Source of the DNA: Xenopus tropicalis
Lineage: Eukaryota; Chordata; Amphibia; Anura; Pipidae
DNA: 64,000 nt
Direction: 5' to 3'
NCBI RefSeq assembly: GCF_000004195.4
Contig: NC_030683.2
Coordinates: 90,315,410 to 90,379,409, forward strand
Shown here: piece by piece, positions 1 through 8,627 of the stretch
Numbering within the stretch: the stretch's first letter is position 1
Layout: each line of letters starts with the position of its first letter
Notes under the pieces: model-generated
Told to the model about the DNA's origin: nothing
Seen by the model: only the letters and a program-made list of their open reading frames with translations
Database searches by the model: none
Position numbers and translations under genes: made by a program

Positions 1-733
1 CTACCCCCTATAGGTTTAGCCCAGGTTGACCACTCCCCTTGTGCAGACTATATAGTGTCTGGCACAAGGGAGTGTCTTCCTCTTTGGCTGCTGTTCTCTC
101 AGGCTGCATGTCATCGGGCCTGAGACACACGGTCTCAGTAAGGAGAACTGCCAGTTTGTAAGTCGGGGACAGGGCCCCGTGAATGAGAACTAGCCAGCAC
201 AGACAGTTTTACTTATAGCACCCTCTAGAAGTGGTGAGAGTAGTTCAGATTATTTAGCAAGGGCAGTCAATAGCCCCAACCAGGAGTTGTAAAAGGGTTT
301 AGTCCACCCCGGCTCTGTAGTCGTTCTTTAGGGACCGGTTTTATTAGACGCCAGGTACCAGTGTTAGGAGCTCTCCCCTGGACCACTGTCGGCCGGAACA
401 CTCCCTTCTGAAAGGTCTATATCTCAGGTGTCAACTAATCCTCTGTGCATCCTCCAAGTGGGTTATTCTGTGCCTAAGTGTCACCTTTGTATCTTCCACG
501 GTGATCACACATTCTATACTGCTGTGTCTGTGAGTATACCCTGCTGCACTATTAAGCTGTGCCTTTGTCCAATAAATTGTACTATAGTTCATGAGCAAGA
601 ACCTTTCTGGCGTCCATTATTCCATCTGCACCACACAAGCTCTACCTAGTTGTAGTTCAATTACACCCTCAGCTCCATCAATACCTCCCATATAGCGGAG
701 GCCCACTCCTGTGTATTAAGGTCGCATGTAACA
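1..733 (+). repeat. LTR-like repeat, cut by the window start
   Basis: Seen: a relatively GC-rich block with a TATATAG-type box near 48-56, an AATAAA at 571-576 and an end near CATGTAACA (about 733), after which composition returns to AT-rich background. Its first part resembles 56092-56300: both have a GACCACTCCCC start, an ATATAGTGT step about 25 bases later and a CAGGG-CC-TGTGAAT block, so this looks like an interspersed family. Known: promoter plus polyadenylation signal inside one unit ending in CA is typical of LTRs. Inferred: solo or partial LTR of a Ty3/gypsy or ERV-like element. No internal region, primer-binding site or pol-like frame is adjacent. The left boundary is outside the window. 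Confidence 0.4.
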
Positions 734-1167
734 CATGCTCTATACCTATCACTAGCCTGGGTTTTGCCATATCATAGCCAAACAAGTGTTACAATTATAT
801 GAAACTGGAATCAGATATGGGGATAAAGGACTTGTTCAGTGCTTAATGCTTCCATCTACAATTGCAGGAGCAAAGAACAGGAAGCCTGATTTACACAGAT
901 CAAACTTCATTAAATATTACATTATTCAGTGCATATACCAGTGCAGAGCAGCAGGGTTTACATCACCTTGAAACAAACCAGTTAGGAGTTCACAACAATA
1001 AACAAACTTTGTATTCTTCACTAAGTCCTGTGAGTGCGACATTTGTCTTTACATCGATTATACAGAATTTCAATACTGCACCCAGGCATATTTTGAATGG
1101 ACTTTAACGTGAGTGCCTGCTTTATATACAATTTACGTTGTATATATATATATTTATACTGTATATA
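734..1167. other. gene-free spacer
   Basis: No gene or element end is recognised. Short frames here have no family resemblance. The last 30 bases are an AT-rich TATATA microsatellite abutting the next MITE. Confidence 0.5.
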
Positions 1168-1299
1168 CATGTATGGGACCTGTTATCCAGAATTCTCAGG
1201 AACTGGGGTTTTCTGGATAAGGAAGCTATGGGAGATGGCCTTTTCTTTGATTAGGAACTTTCTGGATAACAGGTTTCCCGGATAAGGGATCCCATACCT
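1168..1299 (+). mobile_element. short MITE, ACAGGTATGG-ended family, internally deleted
   Basis: The left end GTATGGGACCTGTTATCCAG and the right end CCGGATAAGGGATCCCATAC are near inverted complements. The interior keeps the family phrases 'ggttttctggataagg' and 'atgggagatggcc'. Longer relatives lie at 30555-31523, 35296-35580 and 39074-39402. At about 132 bp this copy has lost the AT-rich centre, so it is a deletion derivative. Superfamily not assigned. Confidence 0.7.
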
Positions 1300-1963
1300 T
1301 TTTATACTATATATATGGTGTATATATTCGTATCTCTATAATTTATAGAGAGAAAGGATACTTTTTACGCTAAAGAGAGCAATGCAGAAATAGCTTAAAG
1401 AAGTGGTAGATTAAGTAACCGACGCATACTTTGCCTTTACTGCGGCTGAGTTCTGTACCACTTAGGCAAGAGAATAATACTACAATGTAAAATTGTTTGT
1501 GCCTCTTGGTGCTTGGGAGTATAAGCGATCTGCTGCTGCTAACATTACATAATACTGCAGTCCTGCCAGGGGAACTGTGGCTTTTGTTTTTGCAGCAACA
1601 GAGTTTGTGATACACTTTGGTTCTTTTTAATGGTTCTGAATTGATTACAGCTCTCCAAGCTTGTGACACTAATCTCCTTGCATTATGGATGCTTTGCTAC
1701 TGATCCCTTTCAGTGCTTTGCTTCAGCCTCAAGCCATTCTCATTGAACTACAACTCCTTTCCAGCATTCTCAGTTCTGCAGGTAAGCGTAACAGTAAAAA
1801 ACACACACAGGGTCAAGTAACAAATGAGAAGAAGTTCAGAGCTTTGTGAATAAGACTGTTCTCTGCTTTTGTCATTTATCTGCTGCAATCGGTTTTACAC
1901 AAAGCATTCAGTGCTTCTGTTTTTGGAATGGCCCTATTTACTTTGTGAAAAAAAAAAATAGGA
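1300..1963. other. gene-free spacer before the PLE insertion
   Basis: AT-rich sequence with a TATATA run at the left. A 99-codon minus-strand frame at 1370-1669 shows no recognisable domain and is probably chance. Nothing else recognised. Confidence 0.5.
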
Positions 1964-1977
1964 AAAGCACAAATGAA
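1964..1977. repeat. left target-site duplication of the PLE (14 bp)
   Basis: AAAGCACAAATGAA here is repeated exactly at 7003-7016, immediately after the right end of the palindromic retroelement. Removing 1978-7016 restores a continuous A-rich sequence. Variable-length duplications of about this size are usual for Penelope-like insertions. Confidence 0.85.
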
Positions 1978-2080
1978 GATATCTGTGAGTAAAGATAGAC
2001 GTCCTGCCGTCGCTTCTAGTGTAATTCAGTTAGTGCTCATCAACGGGTATCAGTCCCCGTGTTGGCTGTATAACTTACAA
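1978..2080 (-). other. left extension of the PLE, present on one arm only
   Basis: These 103 bp lie between the left target duplication and the start of the inverted repeat and have no counterpart at the right end, where the copy stops at 7003. Read on the minus strand they continue past the 3' end of the inverted copy, so they could be the start of the next unit (pseudo-LTR read-through). They contain a small hairpin, ACGGG 2043-2047 with CCCGT 2056-2060. Composition is more GC-rich than the flanks. Confidence 0.6.
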
Positions 2081-3920
2081 TATATTTACAAGAACCTGGA
2101 GAGCACACTCAATTTGCAGTGAAGTAGTGAAGTTTTATTGAGGTGTCATATAGCACTACATGTTTCGGCTCAAAAGCCTTCCTCAGGTGCATGAACAAGT
2201 GAATATAGCAAAAAGGGAATAAATACCCTCCACCCACCAACAAGTTTCACCAGCTCCACAGTGTGGCCAGGTGTATAGGTATTCAGGTAAAACAATTGTA
2301 CTGCCATCTAGTGGCCTACTAACAGAGTAACACCTTAGAAATAGTATCAAGTTCTTAAGTCAATTAAGTTGCAACAATAATGTATCCAGTCTTTTTGTGA
2401 CAGTGTCCATGAACAACAGTGTATTCAATATTTGTAACAATACTAGAATGAAAAAGGTTCTCCTACCAGACGTCGGTTAGGTAAAGAGATAATTCATTTC
2501 TGAAAGAAGTCCATCATGTAAAAGTTCTTTGCTGTAAGGATGAAAGGCATATTATTATAGGAAACATTTAAAGCTTAGGGCCTCATTCATACCCAATGGT
2601 TCCAGCGTATCAAATGTATGTATCCATTTTGCTTCTTTTTGTAGTAGCAAGCGTGTCCTATCACCTCCCCTCTTTGGGACTGTTACATCTTCTAGAACCA
2701 GCCAACGTAGTGATGCCGGAGTATGCTTGTTTAAATAAAAGTGTTTTCCCACAGGTGTTTGTGTTTTCTTTTTTTCAGGGTCATAGATGGTTATAGAATA
2801 TTTGTGTTCACGTATTCGTATTTTAACAGGTCTGGCAGTCTGGCCTATGTACATCTTACCACACGGGCATTTTAGGGCATATATCACTGATTCAGAATTG
2901 CAGGTGTGGTAGCCTCTAATAGGGATTTTATTTCCTTTGTATGGGTGTGTTATAGAATCACCTTTAATGATAGAGTTACAATTACCACAGCCCAGGCAGG
3001 GAAAGGTGCCGTGTTTAGGGGGGCCAAAGAAACGTGTTCGTGTATCTATGACCTGTAGGTCTGATCTCACCAATTTATCCGCTATGTTACTTCCTCTCTT
3101 GTACGAGAACAATGGTGGTGTCTTACAGAACCTACCCAATGTTGTGTCTTTCTGTACAATAGACCAATGATGCATGACCAGCTTCTCAAGCTGTTTACTT
3201 AGGGGGCCATATTGGCTAACAAATGGGATTCTTAATTGTGATGGGGTGTTATTTATTTTCTTTTTTAGTAGACAGTTTCTATCAATTTTTTGCACCTCAT
3301 CTCGCAATTTACACAGCATCACCTTATCATAACCTTTATCTGCAAACTTGTTTATAAGTTTGTTTGCACTCTGTAGATATCTTAGGTCATCCGATGCGAT
3401 GCGTCGTATGCGTAGGAACTGACCTTTAGGTATCCCTTTGATGGTGTTCGGTGTATGAAAGCTGTCTGGTCTTAGGATGTTGTTTCTCTCCGTAGGTTTG
3501 GAGAAAAGATCAGTTACAATGTGCCCTTCTATATTGGATACCTGCACATCAAGATAGTGCACGGTGTCAGTGCTATGTTCTGCTGTAAATTTAATTGAGC
3601 CATGTTGGGAATTAATATCATCCAGAAATTCCCTCAATCGTGTTTCATCTGATTTCCAGATTATGAAGATGTCATCCACATATCTGAAATAGCAGTGTAT
3701 GGATTCCCTGTATAGTGGGTTCTGGAGTATCAATACACGTTCCAGATAATCCATAAAGATATTGGCATAGCTAGGTGCCAGATTACTGCCCATAGCCGTA
3801 CCCTGTACTTGGACATAAAAATCCTTTTCAAAGCGGAAGTAGTTATATTTTAACACAAAGGATAACAGCTCAATAAGGAAAAATATCATTGAGTGTGGAG
3901 TGTTACTGTTCAGTAATGCT
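2081..3920 (-). repeat. left arm of 1,840-bp inverted repeat (truncated PLE copy)
   Basis: Each base i here pairs with 9084-i on the right arm; both ends obey this (2081 with 7003, 3920 with 5164), so there is no net indel. The arm holds the last 444 codons of the PLE frame, its 3' UTR and an AATAAA (complement at 2134-2139). The break at 3920 falls inside the reverse transcriptase between motifs A and B, as expected for 5' truncation during reverse transcription. Confidence 0.93.
2555..3889 (-). pseudogene. 5'-truncated PLE reverse transcriptase/GIY-YIG frame
   Basis: An open 444-codon minus-strand frame whose reading is identical to residues 318-761 of the main protein at 4244-6529. It keeps RT motif B, the YVDD of motif C, the thumb and the whole GIY-YIG domain. 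It lacks the N-terminal DKG region and motif A with its catalytic aspartate, so it cannot encode a working polymerase, although the nuclease part is complete. Its apparent start Met is an internal residue of the parent protein. No promoter is evident. Absence of any stop or frameshift implies recent insertion or conversion between the arms. Confidence 0.9.
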
Positions 3921-4247
3921 ACCTCGAGACAGCAGCGCGATAGGAGATCAGACGCGCTGAGACGCCATACAGGATACAGACAACATCACGTGGAACGCAC
4001 AGGAAGGGAAACGGCGAGACCTCCAACCAGTAGCGATTCGGAAGGCACTCTAAGCGAAAGGGATTACACAAATCCCCAACAGAGGCAGCATTTTTTTGGT
4101 CTAGATCGACGCCAGAGAACCGGTGGTGGGCACAGAGGAGCCCAAGGGTTGACAGCGGGAAGAAACACCGCCGAAGGAGAAGGCACGGAGCGGGTCCAGC
4201 GTCGCTCAAATCGGATACCTACAAAAAGGCAATTTTACAGACCGTGA
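3900..4247 (+). CDS. possible short upstream frame of the PLE
   Basis: A 115-codon frame rich in Arg, Gln, Gly and Ser, beginning with GTG and ending at TGA 4245-4247, one base into the main frame at 4244. It has no recognised domain. Most of it (3921 onward) is in the unique centre. The main frame is itself open without a stop from 4034 and there reads as a strongly basic peptide, so one of the two frames probably represents the original N-terminus and a one-base slip near the seven-T run (4091-4097) may separate them. No ATG start is available in this frame. Treat as a decayed or frameshifted N-terminal region rather than a separate gene. Confidence 0.3.
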   Translation: MLLFSNATSRQQRDRRSDALRRHTGYRQHHVERTGRETARPPTSSDSEGTLSERDYTNPQQRQHFFGLDRRQRTGGGHRGAQGLTAGRNTAEGEGTERVQRRSNRIPTKRQFYRP

Positions 4248-6529
4248 CTGAACTTGAGGTAACCGATTTATGTGTCAACCTATCTGACTATACCTTAACC
4301 CCAGCAGAACATAGCATCATAAATAGGGGTCTAGGCTTTATTCCTACACAAACTCCGAATTTTTTCTCTTGGAAGGTTGATTTCTTCAAATTTTTGCGTA
4401 GAATAAAACTAAAAATGTGCTTCCCTGAGGATAAGAAACCAGCTACCAGCCTAGACTTGGGTACTAAATTAAAACCAAAAAGTACCTACATACCAGACGT
4501 TACAAATGAAACCCTGTCGGTCTTTGAGCGTATTGTGACACATGAGGCCGAAATGCTTTGGGAAAAATTTAATCCCAAAACATTTAAACACAATTTGACT
4601 AAAGTAGACAGAGAGGCAATACAGTCTCTTCAGAACAACAAGGACATAGTTATTAAAAAAGCTGACAAAGGCGGTGCTACTGTTATTTTGAACAGAGATG
4701 CATATATATCTGAGGCACTCTCACAATTGAATAAGGTAGAGCACTATAAGCATCTACAAAATGACCCCACTTGGGACATCAAGAGAAAAATAGATTTCTG
4801 TATACAGTCTGCCTTTGAATCAGGTATCATCACCAAAAAGACACTTGAATTTCTCACAGTTACACACCCACGTATACCAGTATTGTATCTATTGCCTAAA
4901 ATACACAAAAGTCTTGAACACCCACCAGGGCGCCCGATAGTGTCAGGGGTAGGATCAATTTTACAACCACTTTCCCAATTTGTTGATGTATACCTACAAG
5001 AGATTGTGAAAGGTATACCCCAATGTCTTTGTGATACCACTGACTTTCTTTGCAAATTGCAGGACATAGGGCAAATTTCCCCCAACTGGTTGCTTTGTAC
5101 CATAGATGTACAATCTTTATACACGTCTATACCACATGAAGAAGGCATACACTACATTGAGGAAGCATTACTGAACAGTAACACTCCACACTCAATGATA
5201 TTTTTCCTTATTGAGCTGTTATCCTTTGTGTTAAAATATAACTACTTCCGCTTTGAAAAGGATTTTTATGTCCAAGTACAGGGTACGGCTATGGGCAGTA
5301 ATCTGGCACCTAGCTATGCCAATATCTTTATGGATTATCTGGAACGTGTATTGATACTCCAGAACCCACTATACAGGGAATCCATACACTGCTATTTCAG
5401 ATATGTGGATGACATCTTCATAATCTGGAAATCAGATGAAACACGATTGAGGGAATTTCTGGATGATATTAATTCCCAACATGGCTCAATTAAATTTACA
5501 GCAGAACATAGCACTGACACCGTGCACTATCTTGATGTGCAGGTATCCAATATAGAAGGGCACATTGTAACTGATCTTTTCTCCAAACCTACGGAGAGAA
5601 ACAACATCCTAAGACCAGACAGCTTTCATACACCGAACACCATCAAAGGGATACCTAAAGGTCAGTTCCTACGCATACGACGCATCGCATCGGATGACCT
5701 AAGATATCTACAGAGTGCAAACAAACTTATAAACAAGTTTGCAGATAAAGGTTATGATAAGGTGATGCTGTGTAAATTGCGAGATGAGGTGCAAAAAATT
5801 GATAGAAACTGTCTACTAAAAAAGAAAATAAATAACACCCCATCACAATTAAGAATCCCATTTGTTAGCCAATATGGCCCCCTAAGTAAACAGCTTGAGA
5901 AGCTGGTCATGCATCATTGGTCTATTGTACAGAAAGACACAACATTGGGTAGGTTCTGTAAGACACCACCATTGTTCTCGTACAAGAGAGGAAGTAACAT
6001 AGCGGATAAATTGGTGAGATCAGACCTACAGGTCATAGATACACGAACACGTTTCTTTGGCCCCCCTAAACACGGCACCTTTCCCTGCCTGGGCTGTGGT
6101 AATTGTAACTCTATCATTAAAGGTGATTCTATAACACACCCATACAAAGGAAATAAAATCCCTATTAGAGGCTACCACACCTGCAATTCTGAATCAGTGA
6201 TATATGCCCTAAAATGCCCGTGTGGTAAGATGTACATAGGCCAGACTGCCAGACCTGTTAAAATACGAATACGTGAACACAAATATTCTATAACCATCTA
6301 TGACCCTGAAAAAAAGAAAACACAAACACCTGTGGGAAAACACTTTTATTTAAACAAGCATACTCCGGCATCACTACGTTGGCTGGTTCTAGAAGATGTA
6401 ACAGTCCCAAAGAGGGGAGGTGATAGGACACGCTTGCTACTACAAAAAGAAGCAAAATGGATACATACATTTGATACGCTGGAACCATTGGGTATGAATG
6501 AGGCCCTAAGCTTTAAATGTTTCCTATAA
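4244..6529 (+). CDS. PLE reverse transcriptase with C-terminal GIY-YIG endonuclease
   Basis: The 761-residue reading (stop at 6527-6529) carries out target-primed reverse transcription in PLEs. Domains in order: N-terminal PLE block with TLTPAEHSIINRGLGFIPT at 17-35; DKGGA at 141-145; LPKIHK and PGRPIVSG at 217-235; RT motif A around D288 (DVQSLYTSIP); motif B QGTAMGSNLAPSYAN at 346-360; motif C YVDD at 387-390 with D389/D390; a YLD at 429-431; thumb-like IPKGQFLRIRR at 470-480; a cysteine cluster CLGCGNC at 615-621 with H645 and C647; then GIY-YIG with IY 653-654, YIG 664-666, R670 and a late Glu near 736. All key residues seem intact. The start is uncertain: 4244 is GTG, the frame is open from 4034 without an ATG, and the first ATG is codon 58 (4415), inside conserved sequence. 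Residues 318-761 are duplicated on the minus strand at 2555-3889. Confidence 0.92.
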   Translation: MTELEVTDLCVNLSDYTLTPAEHSIINRGLGFIPTQTPNFFSWKVDFFKFLRRIKLKMCFPEDKKPATSLDLGTKLKPKSTYIPDVTNETLSVFERIVTHEAEMLWEKFNPKTFKHNLTKVDREAIQSLQNNKDIVIKKADKGGATVILNRDAYISEALSQLNKVEHYKHLQNDPTWDIKRKIDFCIQSAFESGIITKKTLEFLTVTHPRIPVLYLLPKIHKSLEHPPGRPIVSGVGSILQPLSQFVDVYLQEIVKGIPQCLCDTTDFLCKLQDIGQISPNWLLCTIDVQSLYTSIPHEEGIHYIEEALLNSNTPHSMIFFLIELLSFVLKYNYFRFEKDFYVQVQGTAMGSNLAPSYANIFMDYLERVLILQNPLYRESIHCYFRYVDDIFIIWKSDETRLREFLDDINSQHGSIKFTAEHSTDTVHYLDVQVSNIEGHIVTDLFSKPTERNNILRPDSFHTPNTIKGIPKGQFLRIRRIASDDLRYLQSANKLINKFADKGYDKVMLCKLRDEVQKIDRNCLLKKKINNTPSQLRIPFVSQYGPLSKQLEKLVMHHWSIVQKDTTLGRFCKTPPLFSYKRGSNIADKLVRSDLQVIDTRTRFFGPPKHGTFPCLGCGNCNSIIKGDSITHPYKGNKIPIRGYHTCNSESVIYALKCPCGKMYIGQTARPVKIRIREHKYSITIYDPEKKKTQTPVGKHFYLNKHTPASLRWLVLEDVTVPKRGGDRTRLLLQKEAKWIHTFDTLEPLGMNEALSFKCFL

Positions 6530-6897
6530 TAATATGCCTTTCATCCTTACAGCAAAGAACTTTTACATGATGGACTTCTTTCAGAAATGAATTATCTCTT
6601 TACCTAACCGACGTCTGGTAGGAGAACCTTTTTCATTCTAGTATTGTTACAAATATTGAATACACTGTTGTTCATGGACACTGTCACAAAAAGACTGGAT
6701 ACATTATTGTTGCAACTTAATTGACTTAAGAACTTGATACTATTTCTAAGGTGTTACTCTGTTAGTAGGCCACTAGATGGCAGTACAATTGTTTTACCTG
6801 AATACCTATACACCTGGCCACACTGTGGAGCTGGTGAAACTTGTTGGTGGGTGGAGGGTATTTATTCCCTTTTTGCTATATTCACTTGTTCATGCAC

Positions 6898-6939
6898 CTG
6901 AGGAAGGCTTTTGAGCCGAAACATGTAGTGCTATATGAC
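6898..6939 (+). ncRNA. hammerhead-ribozyme-like fold at PLE 3' end, probably degenerate
   Basis: Seen: CTGAGGA at 6898-6904, stem II GGC 6906-6908 with GCC 6915-6917, GAAAC at 6918-6922, and a stem III of CATGTA 6922-6927 with TATATG 6932-6937 closed by a GTGC loop. This order is that of a hammerhead core, and hammerhead motifs are known in PLE terminal repeats. Against function: an extra A (6905) before stem II, A at 6938 where the cleavage triplet needs U (GAC, not GUC), and no convincing stem I. A mirrored copy is at 2145-2186, minus strand. Confidence 0.3.
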
Positions 6940-6944
6940 ACCTC

Positions 6945-6950
6945 AATAAA
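6945..6950 (+). terminator. polyadenylation signal of the PLE
   Basis: AATAAA 58 bp before the right boundary of the element and about 415 bp after the RT stop codon; the inverted copy carries the same signal at 2134-2139 on the minus strand. Position fits transcript 3'-end formation close to the element end. Confidence 0.6.
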
Positions 6951-7002
6951 ACTTCACTACTTCACTGCAAATTGAGTGTGCTCTCCAGGTTCTTGTAAAT
7001 AT

Positions 7003-7016
7003 AAAGCACAAATGAA
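7003..7016. repeat. right target-site duplication of the PLE (14 bp)
   Basis: AAAGCACAAATGAA, identical to 1964-1977. It marks the right edge of the single insertion event. Confidence 0.85.
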
Positions 7017-7422
7017 ATTCTTTAGTGGATATTATTTAATAGGGTGATATGCCCTATTACCTTGTACTTGTACCTTGTACTTGATTGCTACTAAGATGTT
7101 AATGGCAAAACAGCCCTGTTTGAAAAAAAATAATGCTTTTTAAGTACAGTACTGAGCTACGACCACCTTCCCACCCCCCCCAAAAAAATTGAGAACCCCA
7201 TGTCCCATGCATTCAGAATAATAGTTTCCATACCTGTATGAGGGAATATGTGTGTATGGAAATATGCTTCAGGTAAGTCAAGGAATATTATCTAATTTGT
7301 GAGGGGTTTATAGTAGTAATAATGAACCAGACAAAAAACAAAAATTTACTACCAAGTTCTCTATAAGTTCTTCATGGTTTGGGCTAGGGCCCTTGGTTCC
7401 AGCAAAAGCAAACTTTATAGTC
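7017..7422. other. gene-free spacer
   Basis: AT-rich flank of the PLE, with a C-run followed by A-run near 7170-7187 and a solitary CATACCTGTA end (about 7229-7238) resembling the ACAGGTATGG MITE family. Nothing else recognised. Confidence 0.5.
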
Positions 7423-7425
7423 ATA

Positions 7426-7993
7426 GGGGCTGATTTACTAATCCACAAACGGTCCGAAGGCGTCCGAATGCGATTTTTTCGTAATGATTGGTATTTTGCG
7501 ATTTTTTCGTAAATTGTCGCGACTTTTTCGTAGCTGTTACGACTGTTTCGCAAAATGTCACAACTTTTTCGTAGCGTTACGACTTGCGCGAATTGTGACG
7601 ACTTTTTCGTAGCCTTCGCGCCGAGTACAAAAGTTTTGGATTCATTCAAGCTTCAGTATCGTGACTTTTCTTGGGCCAGGTTGGAGCTGCAGAGTGCCAT
7701 TGAGTCCTATGGGAGGCTTCCAAAATCATGCAAAGTCTGAAAGTTTTGCCCGCCGTTTACGAGCATTCAATACGAAAAAGTCGCGACAATGTACGAGCAA
7801 ATCATAACGGCTACGAAAAAGTCGCAACTTTTCACGCAAGTCGTAACGGCTACGAAAAAGTCACGATAATTTACGATAAAGTCGTAACGGCGACGAAAAA
7901 ATCTCAAAAAATACGAAAAGGTCGCAAAATGTTTGTTTCCAATACAAATTTTTCCCATTCGGATTCGAATTTGTGGATTAGTAAATCAGCCCC
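7426..7993. mobile_element. Harbinger-like MITE with inverted arrays of CGAAAAAGTCG units
   Basis: Terminal inverted repeats of about 24 bp: GGGGCTGATTTACTAATCCA at 7426-7445 and its complement ending at 7993. The trinucleotide ATA flanks both sides (7423-7425, 7994-7996), a 3-bp duplication close to the TWA used by PIF/Harbinger. The left half repeats CGATTTTTTCGT / CGACTTTTTCGT motifs about five times; the right half repeats ACGAAAAAGTCG about five times, so the 568-bp unit is a long imperfect palindrome. No transposase frame; short frames inside merely translate the array. Superfamily assignment rests on the TIR and the duplication only. Confidence 0.75.
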
Positions 7994-8506
7994 ATAGTGT
8001 ACAATTATGTTCAAGACTATTCCTTGCTTCCTACATAGTTGTTTCAACACAATAACACCCCACCCCATGTATGAAAAAAGGTCCATACAGAATGGGTTTG
8101 CTGAGATGTAAGTGGAAGACCTTAACTGGCCTGTACAAAAACATTGGAACACAGACTAGAACCAGGCCTGACCCCCAACATTAGTGTCCAACTTAGGTTG
8201 TTAAATAAAAGCAAAAACCTCTAACAATATTCCAAAATGTAATGGACAACTTCCCAGAACAATAGATGCTCTATTATCAGAACATGAAGGGGCAACTTCA
8301 TTTTGGTAACCTGGGTTTGTGAATGAGATGTTAGGCAGGTGGGTGTCTAGATCCTTGTTGGTTATATACTCCGTCAGGTACACTCTTGGTTTAGGGGGCT
8401 TTCTATAATATGGGATATTGGGGCAGATACTGTATATCAAACTGTGAGAATAGAGGTCACCACAGTAAAATCCCCCCACTCTCTATTCATTCCTATGAGA
8501 TTATTA

Positions 8507-8624
8507 GAGGCATATATATCAGTGAATTTTGACTTTCACCCATTGATAAATAAAAATCCCATAGGAATGAGTTGGAGAGTTCTAATGCGGTGAGCTCTAA
8601 TTTCACACTTTGATAAATATGCCC
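8507..8624. mobile_element. Harbinger-like MITE, 118 bp, TTA duplication
   Basis: The left end GAGGCATATATATCA and the right end TGATAAATATGCCC are inverted complements, flanked by TTA at 8504-8506 and 8625-8627. The ends belong to the same 'GGGGCATATTTATCA' class as 26234-26410 and 39570-39763. No coding capacity. Confidence 0.7.
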
Positions 8625-8627
8625 TTA

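Larger units (their letters stand above)
1978..7002 (+). mobile_element. Penelope-like retroelement with inverted upstream partial copy
   Basis: One insertion of about 5.0 kb bounded by a perfect 14-bp target duplication. Order: 103-bp left extension (1978-2080), inverted 5'-truncated copy (2081-3920), unique centre (3921-5163) carrying the 5' part of the main frame, and the 3' part (5164-7003) that mirrors the left arm. The encoded protein has the PLE signature of a reverse transcriptase with a C-terminal GIY-YIG nuclease. Known: Penelope-type elements are often found with a second, truncated copy in direct or inverted orientation (pseudo-LTR arrangement), produced by target-primed reverse transcription. 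The identical arms suggest a young insertion. Subclade (Neptune-, Poseidon- or Penelope-like) is not decidable by eye. Confidence 0.93.
5164..7003 (+). repeat. right arm of the 1,840-bp inverted repeat
   Basis: Mirror of 2081-3920 about an axis near 4542. It holds codons 308-761 of the RT frame, about 470 bp of 3' UTR and a polyadenylation signal. The final base (7003) is shared with the target duplication. A transcript through both arms could fold into a hairpin with a 1.24-kb loop, and the DNA palindrome itself would be prone to cruciform extrusion or assembly collapse. Confidence 0.93.

Noticed and set aside
1978..2080. Hammerhead ribozyme on the minus strand (TTGATGAG with a downstream GAAG)
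   Set aside because: The core lacks the proper CUGANGA and GAAA blocks, and stems II and III do not form.
2596..3170. Plus-strand frames of 66 and 77 codons, repeated at 5914-6488 on the minus strand
   Set aside because: They are antisense shadows of the PLE frame; the duplication comes from the inverted repeat, not from conserved small genes.
4744..5148. 134-codon minus-strand frame
   Set aside because: Antisense to the reverse transcriptase, with no motif of its own.
7426..7993. CRISPR-like array
   Set aside because: Units are short, in both orientations, without uniform spacers, and enclosed in transposon terminal repeats; the window is also clearly eukaryotic.
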